Positions 56,466 through 64,000 of a DNA stretch of 64,000 nt are shown piece by piece. The notes beneath the pieces were generated by a model. The model ran no database searches, was not told the DNA's origin, and saw only the letters and a list, made by a program, of their open reading frames with translations. Position numbers and translations under genes: made by a program. Source of the stretch: Aralia elata (Eukaryota > Streptophyta > Magnoliopsida > Apiales > Araliaceae); the NCBI GenBank assembly GCA_034770075.1, contig JAVJAP010000118.1, positions 1,312,240 through 1,376,239 on the forward strand, read 5' to 3'. The first letter of the stretch is position 1, and the number at the start of each line of letters is the position of its first letter.

Positions 56466-57937
56466 GTGACGACCAAATGGGAACCCCTTATATCTTTCCC
56501 GGGCGAGTCCTTGAGAGCCAAAAGAGAAAAAAATGAAGAGGTTTCCGAGGAAAGGGCCATAGAGTTTTTGAAAAGGATGGATCACCCAGAAATGAGGGGG
56601 ATCCAGATTTTAAATGAGGAATCAACCCTAACATCAGTCATGGACTTGGTGTTGTCATCCAGTGAGCATTGCAAAACCCTGATGAAGGTTCTGGAGGAGG
56701 CATTTGTGCCCAAAGAAATTAGTGAGGAGGGTTTCGGCCAGCTGGTAGGCCACTTATTGGAAGGCGATGCAATATCATTTACAGATGAGGACATTCCCAA
56801 GGAGGGAAGGGTTGGGGCACCGAAAACCGCTACCACATTGCGGTAATCTCCTCAGGATATGTCATGAATGGGGTGTTGATCGATGGGGGATCGGCATTGA
56901 ACATATGTCCTCTCAGTACGCTGAAGAAAATGAACATCAGTCCCAAGCGCCTACGGGCCAGTCATGTGGTGGTTCGGGCTTTTGACGGATCCCGGAGGGA
57001 CACCATCGGAGAGATAGAATTGCCAGTGGAGATAGGGCCCTGTACTTTTGATATCTCCTTCCAAGTCTTAGATATCATGGCAAGCTACAACCTGCTGTTA
57101 GGGAGGCCGTGGATACACATGGCCGGGGCAGTTCCTTCCACGCTCCACCAACAAATCAAGTTGATCATCGATGGGAATCTGGTAACAATCTCGGCCGAAT
57201 GTGACGACCTTTCTCCTCCCAGGAGTGGCCTACCAGTAATCAATGTGGATGAATCAGCGGCACCTGCCAGCTTTCAAGCACTAGAGATTAGCACTCCCCA
57301 TTATAGATGCCTGGGAGCTCCAGCTGTGAAACCAAGGGTCTCTCCGGAACTCACCTTTGTGGCAAGGGAAATGATTAAAATGAACTTCCAACCTGGACGG
57401 GGACTAGGGAAAAGCAGTCAGGGAATCACCGAGCCCATCCACCTACCACAGCAGATAGGCAAAGCAAGATTGGGATACCATATGGGCGCAGTACGGGGAC
57501 ACCGTCAGGGTGCGACTCCGATTCGACTAGTTGGCAGCCCAATGACCAAAGTCGACAATGAGCAGGGGATCAGCGGACCTGTGATTGGGGCAGGGAATGA
57601 AGAGTTAACCCCCACACGTAATGAGTCGGCCCGGAGGGAAAGTTTCCTGCAGGAGGTCGCAAAAGAGTTTGAAACCAAATGCTATATCCCCGGACAATCG
57701 ACAAGCAGTAAGGAGGGGACGAATGTTATCACACCACCGGGAGCCCAACAAGTTGTGCCTGTCATCGATTGGGCGGGGCTGATTATTCCTGGAGAAGATA
57801 TAGAGAAGGATTCAGGCGATGTATCCCTAATCATCGGGGAGGTGTCCGATGTGAGGCCCTCCTTTATCCAGCGCATTTCATCTGACCTAACCATCGATAA
57901 TTGGACCCAGAAACCAGTGATATCCAAACAAGGGTAA
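56466..57937 (+). pseudogene. TatC pre-protease domain, aspartic protease and G-patch
   Basis: The 56466-56846 frame carries a helical domain found before protease in Tat-type Pol (EFLKRMDHPEM..., VLSSSEHCKTLMKVLEEAFV, ISFTDEDIPKEGR). A frameshift near 56835 leads to the protease: active site NGVLIDGGSALNICPLSTL at about 56870-56925 and the closing motif YNLLLGRPWIHMAG at about 57085-57125. The frame then runs open to 57937 and includes MNFQPGRGLGKSSQGITEPI (about 57382-57440), a G-patch-like motif known next to retroelement proteases. The end (FIQRISSDLTIDNWTQKPV) matches TatA after its first deletion. One of the better preserved parts. Confidence 0.87.
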
Positions 57938-58018
57938 AGCTCGACGTCAGGGTGGTTAACCCTAGAGGATGGGGGAATGGAGAAGTTTTATTTTGTTTGT
58001 ATTTTATTTCTGCATTAA

Positions 58019-59720
58019 TTGTGTCGTTTCTTCGGGTTATTTGAAATTGCGATCGTCGTGAAAAATGATTTATATATGACAAGTACTTTGTTTTATGTCA
58101 GGTGTACCAATTTGAATATTCCTTGCCTAACAAACGATCTTTCAAATTTGAATGGTGATTATGATTTTGACATTGAGCTGGATTTCGATTTGATGGGCAT
58201 TGAGCAAGACGAGACAGATTACGACGACGCACCTGATGAGATCAAAGGATGGGTCGAAGATAAACCCAAACCCAATTTGGACCAAACCATCACTATAGAT
58301 ATCGGAACCCCTGACAATCCAAAAGAACTCAAGATAGGGACGGACCTTACCCCCAGCCAAAAAGCAGAAATGATTGAGTTACTAAGCCAATATGAGGATG
58401 TCTTTGCCTGGTCGCACGAAGATATGATCGGATTGTCCACCGACATTGTGGTGCACCGGTTACCCATCAAGGAGAGTTTCAGGCCTGTCAAGCAGAAACT
58501 AAGAAAGTTGAAACCTGAGGTGGAGCTTAAAAGTGAAGGAAGAGATCATCAAGCAGTTCAAGGCGGAATCATTATGGTGTCCACTTACCCGGAATGGCTA
58601 TCCAATGTGGTCCTAGTGGCTAAACCTGGAGGAAAGGTGAGGGTGTGTGTGTAGACTACAGAGATCTAAACAAGGCCCAGTCTCAAGGATAACTTCCCGG
58701 TGCCTTTCATACACATCCTGGTAAGATAACACGGCCCAGTACGGAAATGTATTCCTTTGTGGATTGCTTTGCGGGATATCATCAGATAATGGTGGCGGGA
58801 AGAAGACCGGGAAAAAAGACCGCATTTCATCACCCCTTGGGGCACTTTCTGCTATAGACGACTGGCTTTCGGTCTCACAAATGCAGGGGCTACTTATCAG
58901 AGAGCCATGATGGCCTTGTTCCATGATATGATGCACAAGGAGATAGAGGTCTACGTAGATGACATTATTGTGAAATCGAAGGTAGAATCCGATCATATAA
59001 CTCATCTCAAAAAGCTATGCGATCGGGCTCAGAAGTATAAATTTGAAACTCAATCCAGCCAAGTGCACTTTCGGAGTACAGTTGGGCAAGCTCTTGGGTT
59101 TCCTGGTTAGTGATCGTGGGCATTGAGTTGGATCCAGCAAAGATTAAGGCCATTGTGGATATGCCGGCACCCCACACGGAAAAGGAGATAAGAGGATTCC
59201 TGGGGAGAATAAACTTCATCAGCCGTTTTAATATCCCACTTGACGACTACATGTGAACCGATTTTTAAACTGGTTAAGAAAAGGGGTGTCCCAAGAATGG
59301 AATGAGCAATGTCAGGAGGGCGTTTCAGACCATTAAGAAACAATTGACGGAGGCACCAGTGCTGGTACCCCCGAAGGATGGGATCCCTCTGTTTATGTAT
59401 ATATCGGTAAATGCCATCGCGATGGGATGTATGTTGGGACAAAAAATGAGGCGGGAAAAGAGCAGGCCATCTATTACCTCAGCAAAAGATTTAGCCAATG
59501 TGAGCAGAATTACACTCCCATTGAGAAGACCTGTTGTGCTCTGGCCTGGGCTGCAGGGAGATTACAGCACTACCTCCATGGGCATAACAACGTACCTGAT
59601 ATCAAGAATGGACCCCCTGAAATATATTTTCGAAAGGCCCATGCTGAATTGTCGACTATCAAGATTGCAGTTAATTTTACAACAGTTTGACATGGTGTAC
59701 GTGACCCATAAGGCCATGAA
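58019..59720 (+). pseudogene. TatC reverse transcriptase and first RNase H
   Basis: The frame 58019-58654 has the acidic linker (DYDFDIELDFDLMG), then RT N-terminal words QYEDVFAWSHEDMIGLSTDI and SNVVLVAKPGGKVRVCV. A frameshift follows within DYRDLNKA near 58650. Later pieces are FVDCFAGYHQIMVA (about 58755-58800) and the catalytic box EVYVDDIIVKSK (about 58945-58985), where both aspartates remain. RNase H pieces are EAPVLVPPKDGIPLFMYISV (about 59350-59410) and AIYYLSKRFSQCEQNYTPIE (about 59465-59525). At least five frameshifts; not functional. It lies between protease and the archaeal-type RNase H as expected. Confidence 0.85.
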
Positions 59721-59840
59721 AGGGCAGGGAATTGCAGATCAGTTGGCAGAAGCCACGGCAGGAGGGATGGAGCCGTTAGAAACTCCTCTCCCGGGCGAGG
59801 ATATATTTTGGGTATCGCGCGAAAAATGTGATGACGAGGG

Positions 59841-60295
59841 ACATTTCTGGAAGCTGTATTTTGATGGTGCCATGAATGCCGAGGGGGCAGGAGCCGGAGC
59901 GGTCCTAGTCTCTATCACCGGAAGAACAATACCCCGTGGCCACTAAACTTCGTTTCAGCAATTCGAACAACACTGCTGAATACGAGGGGTGTATCTTGGG
60001 ACTCCGATTGGCCCGGGACATGGGAGTAAAAAGACTAGCGGTGTTCGGGGGATTCAGAATTGGTAATCAGACAAGCAATCGGGGTATACAACACTAAGGA
60101 GCTTCGGTTACTTCCATACCATCGTTGTGTCACCCAGCTTATGCAAGAGTTCGAGGATATCGCTTTCCGCCCATGTTCCTCGGGGACGAAATGATTTTGC
60201 CGATGCGTTGGCGACTTTGGCTTCCTTAATCCACGTGATCAAGAGTAGGGACAGTCCACAGATTGAGATCACCGTACAGAATGCCCGGCATATGA
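59841..60295 (+). pseudogene. TatC archaeal-type RNase H (second RNase H)
   Basis: After the first RNase H, a second one begins with WKLYFDGAMNAEGAGAGAVL at about 59850-59910 (first catalytic Asp in YFDGA). It continues in other frames through sequence for an Asn-Thr-Ala-Glu-Tyr block (about 59965-59985; second acidic residue) and a degraded Asp-Ser-Glu block near 60050, ending with HVPRGRNDFADALATLASLI (about 60170-60230). This domain, additional to the usual one, marks Tat-lineage elements. Frameshifts break it near 59940 and 60050. Confidence 0.82.
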
Positions 60296-60329
60296 GGAAA
60301 ATGTGGCAGTGTTGTCAAACGAGGTGGTG

Positions 60330-61600
60330 ATGGCAAGGCAGCCCTGGTATCACGACATAAGGGAATATCTGAGAGACAGATCCCTTCCCGATCAGGCAAA
60401 TCGGACTGGAAAGGATGAGAATTCAAAAGATGGCGATGAAGTTTTACCTGAGTGGCGATTCACTCTACAAGAGGGATGCTGGGTTGGGACTGTTGCAGTG
60501 CGTGGATGAAACGCAGGCCCAAAAGATTATGAATGAAATCCATGGCGGAGTGTGTGGGCCACACATGAGTGGACCGATACGGGCCAGGAAGATTTTGAGA
60601 ACAGGGCATTATTGGTTGACTTTAAAAGCTGACTGTGATGATCATGTCAAACGATGTTACCAATGTCAGTGCGCACGGTAATGTGATCCATACGCCCCCC
60701 AATGAACTGCGCTGTATGACCTCCCCGTGGCCATTCTCAATGTGGGGAATGGACGTGATCGGACCGATAGAGCCCAAAGCAAGCAACGGGCACCGATTCA
60801 TCTTCCGTCATGATCGATTATTTCACCAAATGGGTAGAAGCTGCCTCTTTCCCTAAAGTAACTCAGGAGGTCATCGTCAACTTTTGTCAGGAATAATGTC
60901 ATTTGCCGATATGGGCAACCTGAGGTTGTGGTCTCCGACAATGCCAAGAATTTGAAACAACGCCCTCATGAAGAAACTGTGTGACCAGTTCAAGATCAAG
61001 CATCTCAATTCCGTCATTTACCGTCCTAAGATGAATGGGGCAGTGGAGGCTGCAAATAAAAACATCAAGAAGATCATGGCAAAAATGTCTGCTAATCATC
61101 GGGGATGGCCGGATTTGTTTACCCCTCACCTTGCTAGCCTACCGAACGTCAACGCGTACTTCCACAGGGGCAACCCCATACGCCTTGGTATATGGAATGG
61201 AGGCTGTCCTGCCAGTTGAAGTTGAGATGGCGTCCCTCAGAATAGTGATCGATGCTCAGATAAGCGAGGAGGATTGGATGCAAAGTCGATACGACCATTT
61301 GGCCCTGATTTGATGAAAGGAGAGTGGCTGCCGTTTGGCATGGTCAGCTATATCAACAGAGGATCTCTCGAGTCGTCCGATAAAAAGATAAGACTTCGGA
61401 AGTTCAAGGAAAATGATTTGGTGTTGAAAAGAGTCATGCCTTGTCAAGACGAGGCCAAGGGGAGTTTGCCCCGAACTGGGAAAGGGCCATTTGTGATCAA
61501 GAAAGTGCTATCCGGAGGAGCCCTCATATTGCAAGAAATGGATGGTGTAGGTATTTCCACAACCCCTCAATTCTGACTCGGTTGAAGCGGTTCTACGCTT
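60330..61600 (+). pseudogene. TatC integrase
   Basis: The zinc-binding region runs over 60535-60678: two His in IHGGVCGPHMSG, two Cys in VKRCYQCQC. The core follows in pieces: MDVIGPIEP with the first Asp (about 60752-60775), a SDNAKN segment with the second (about 60940-60958), and GAVEAANKNIKKIMAKM with the Glu (about 61037-61090), so all three catalytic residues can be found. Then YRTSTRTSTGATPYALVYGM and a C-terminal domain in other frames to about 61600 (KENDLVLKRVMP, GPFVIKKVLSGGALILQEMD). Frameshifts make it inactive. Confidence 0.85.
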
Positions 61601-62159
61601 GAATCATCAGGTCCTTTTTCACTTGAGAGCGAACTACGTAGGACCTGAATCTTCCAACTTGAGGGGGTACGTAGGCAGCCATCATGGCGCGGTCCGATCC
61701 TTTAAAAAAACAATCCTTTCCTAACCAAAACCAATTTTCGATAGCCAGATAAAACCTTCCTACACCCTCAAAACCTTCCCGAAACCAACTGCCTAACCAG
61801 TTTCATCCCAGAATACATACCCTGATCCAACCCAAACAGTTATCCAAAATCTGAGGTTCAATCCGACGAAATCAAAAGGTGTGCGGCAATATCTGTCAAA
61901 TCTCCATCAAGTCTTGAGGAAAGAAAGAAGGCGAAATGTCAAAATCATGGTCCGTTGGATAAAATGATGATCCAATGGGTGGCAATGATACGATAAAAGG
62001 GGAATGGAAAATGACTAAATTCAAATGCATGTCTATATATATAAGTCGTTTTATTACAAGATCTCTCTTTCAATAACTGATGGAAAAACCAACACAGTCT
62101 ATGCAGGAAATAAAATAATCATACAAATTCTGAAACTAGCCGAAGCATAGATGGGAAAG
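61601..62159. other. TatC post-pol noncoding segment
   Basis: No gene. It matches TatA 24584-24854 in reverse complement (tacgtaggcagcc, aaaccttcc) and continues with AT-richer sequence matching TatA 20190-20425, so the SoloB insertion point corresponds to about 61875 here. Confidence 0.65.
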
Positions 62160-63900
62160 TAGGGTGGTGGATAGATCTGAAGCATCCCAGCATCCTCCTG
62201 CAATCTGCATGCTCCCAATCATATCAATTCACGATCCAATAGGTAAAGCAGATAGCTCGGGCTGGATTGTCCCAAAAATGGTAGCATCTACCACTGCCAG
62301 ATGGTCTGAAATACTATGGCCTCTCTATCTGAGCAATTGGCAGGCCATCTCTCGCCCGAATGGCTTCCTCATCTCTCTCGGCAGGGCGGGCATCCCTCTC
62401 GGCTTCAGTAGTAATCAAGGGCCAAGGAGGACGTTTTTGTTATCTGAGGAGTCGGGAATCCTCAGCGACCCGACTCTGGGTAGGTCAAGAATCGGGCTTT
62501 GTGAATGAAATGGGGTGTAGTGGTCTGTGGTATCTTCCTGTGATTGAAAATCACTCCAGAGTCATCAAAAGGCCCCAGTCCGACTCAAACTAGCCGAATC
62601 CAGGTCTCCACGGCAAACCACTGGTACGTAGGCAAATGTCCCTGGAAAAAAAAAAAAAAAATTTTATTTTTGTGGTTTGGGAAAAAAAAAAAAAAAAAAA
62701 CCCCCCCCACAGCTGTTCCACTATATTCGGGCAAAGATCCTTGCAATCCCAAAGCTCGTATACCTGGCAATAGATCCCTCTCTGTACAGGATGATATAAG
62801 GGAATCGGTATGCGGCTTGCACCCGCGAAGGGGTTGTTAGATCCTGGTTGTCTGATCAAACTGCCCCATAACCGCCCAGGGGGGATGATCAGGTCCGTCA
62901 CACCCCCTCAGACCGAGCAATGGGGATGAAAATCCCAGTGGTTTAGGCCAACAATGATGTCAAGAAAGGCGCCGTGAAGGAGGCAATAGCCTCGAGGTAG
63001 ACCAAATAGATGAAAAGGGTCCTCAATGACGGACAAAAAAGGATGATCCCAGGAGGGTCACATCAGTACAGCTCACGGAGGACGAAACAGAAAATCTGCG
63101 CGGCTAACTATGTTGTGACTGATAGCAAAACCCTTGGCTGGGGAAGAAAGAAAGTAGCCGATGGGGCTAAGATGGCCTCATGAAACCACAACATAACAAT
63201 TAAGGTCGTAACTCCCTCTGAAGAATCTTCCCTCGGAAGGTACTGGCAATATGTTTGGGCCGACATATAGGGTATCTGCCAATATCTATGGGGAGGAATG
63301 GTTGTGATCCCTCCTGAAAGGGGCCCTTAAACAGCCGCAACAATCCGCATGTCCAAATGAATCGGCACACCTGCAGGCAAGTACTAGAACTGAGATGACA
63401 CATGGCGGGCGGGGGGGGAGCCATCAGAACGATCCCACTCATCAAGGCCGTTCCCAGCGTCTCCTCGGACACGGAAAAAAAATCACCGAGGGAAGAGACG
63501 GGAAAAACTGTCAGGCGTAGCCAAATCGGTCAATCAAGAACTGAAGGGGAACCATATGGTTTGATGGTGTGATCACCGGCAACAGGACAGCCCTTCGCAA
63601 ACCAGTGAAAGTCAAGAATTGACGGCGCATGGAACCAACTTTGTGATCCTAGCACAAGGGGTTCTATCCTAGGGGCAAGCCGGTGAATTGAAGCGGAGCA
63701 TACTCCTCAAGGTGTGGGGGTGCAGCTTCTACTGTCCCTAACCTAAAACACCTGACGGGCAGGAGGGCCAACCAATAGCTCAGAAGACCATCCCACAAAG
63801 CTCGCTGGCACCTGAAAGGGTCTATAAAGGACCTAAGAATGTCCCAAAAAGACCCATCTGCGGTATGTAATCCTACCTGCCAGGCAGTATAACTATCCAA
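62160..63900 (-). pseudogene. TatC antisense ORF, plant-mobile-domain-like, broken
   Basis: Minus-strand coding-like sequence runs opposite to gag-pol between pol and the (unseen) 3' LTR. The N-terminal part (63900-63664) has SFWDILRSFIDPF, then LLSYWLALLPVRCFRLGTVE and PPHLEEYAPLQFTGLPLG. The order 'aromatic strand, FRxG, E, then P-x-LEEY...GLPL' resembles the plant mobile domain found in Tat-type extra ORFs and in some DNA transposons. Middle pieces are at 63472-63200 and 62901-62720. The C-terminus (about 62430-62165) has TTEAERDARPAERDEEAIRA and matches the TatA frame at 19899-20180. Stops and shifts are frequent. Antisense ORFs in this place are known in the Tat lineage; the domain call is an inference from a few motifs. 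Confidence 0.5.
62647..62708. repeat. Homopolymer cluster A17-A19-C8
   Basis: Two long A-runs separated by a T/G-rich stretch (ttttatttttgtggtttggg), the second running into eight or more C. It lies within the antisense ORF and breaks it. It could be real slippage or an assembly artefact. Confidence 0.8.
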
Positions 63901-64000
63901 CCAGCGGAGGTGGAGGCATTGCCCACCAACCCTGTGGGGATAGGAATGGAATCCAAGCGAACCACGGCAATCCTAGAAGGAACGACATCTGTGGAAAAAA

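Larger units (their letters stand above)
51892..64000 (+). mobile_element. TatC: Tat-type element (Ogre/Retand-like), right end outside
   Basis: 5' LTR 51892-53944, Arg-tRNA primer site, leader, gag from 54744, pre-protease domain and protease with G-patch, RT, RNase H, a second archaeal-type RNase H, integrase to about 61600, then a long 3' region with an antisense ORF. The second RNase H between RT/RNase H and integrase is the hallmark of the Tat lineage. Many frameshifts break it. The 5 bp to the left are catac, part of the AthilaA LTR. Confidence 0.93.

Overview
This window looks like repeat-rich nuclear DNA of a flowering plant. Every stretch I could assign belongs to an LTR retrotransposon. 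I found no host gene, rRNA gene, tRNA gene or CRISPR array. The species cannot be named from the sequence; a dicot is plausible but unproven. Evidence for a plant is the set of lineages: Ty1/Copia, chromodomain-bearing Ty3/Gypsy, Athila-type with an Asp-tRNA primer site, and Tat/Ogre/Retand-type with an Arg-tRNA primer site and a second, archaeal-type RNase H domain.

Layout. (1) 1-4325: the 3' end of a Copia element (CopiaA) whose pol is split by a solo LTR (SoloA, 300-1969) with a perfect 5-bp target duplication. (2) 4326-5939: a chromovirus-like pol fragment (ChromoA), cut on the left by CopiaA and on the right by ChromoB. (3) 5940-15795: ChromoB, a structurally almost complete chromovirus with a 5' LTR, Met-tRNA primer site, an extra coiled-coil ORF before gag, gag, protease, RT, RNase H, integrase, chromodomain and a truncated 3' LTR. 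(4) 15796-30457: TatA, a minus-strand Tat-type element with gag, a large deletion joining RT directly to integrase, and a 3' tandem array; a 4.15-kb solo LTR (SoloB, 20426-24578) sits inside it. (5) 30458-34947: three successive LTR pieces (LTR-E, LTR-F, LTR-G). (6) 34948-40062: the 5' LTR and leader of ElementC. (7) 40063-51891: AthilaA, with most of its interior gone, split by TatB (42926-48807), a Tat-type deletion derivative whose interior is two tandem arrays. (8) 51892-64000: TatC, a plus-strand Tat-type element inserted in the AthilaA 3' LTR. It has gag, protease with a G-patch, RT, RNase H, archaeal-type RNase H, integrase and an antisense ORF; its 3' LTR lies beyond the window.

The insertion order can be read from the nesting: LTR-G received ElementC, ElementC received AthilaA, and AthilaA received TatB and later or separately TatC. 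Every coding region carries stops or frameshifts, so nothing here looks able to move by itself. In ChromoB the stops that can be compared are C-to-T or G-to-A changes, as expected from deamination of methylated DNA.

The most striking unexplained structure is a shared architecture. LTRs of at least four families that are otherwise unlike each other each carry a small cluster of GC-rich inverted repeats of 12-24 bp. The base sequence is family-specific (CTCGCCCCGGCGAG, GGCGCGGCCGCGCC, CGCTGCAGCG, GCCGCAGATCAATCTGCGGC), but symmetry and clustering are kept. One LTR pair shows both arms changed together. A second structure worth following is a duplicated hairpin plus polypurine module in AthilaA, with an invariant AGGA loop and covarying stems. 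The stretch 15.3-19.5 kb shows insertion-biased noise around a 56-base poly-G and may be a poorly polished assembly segment.
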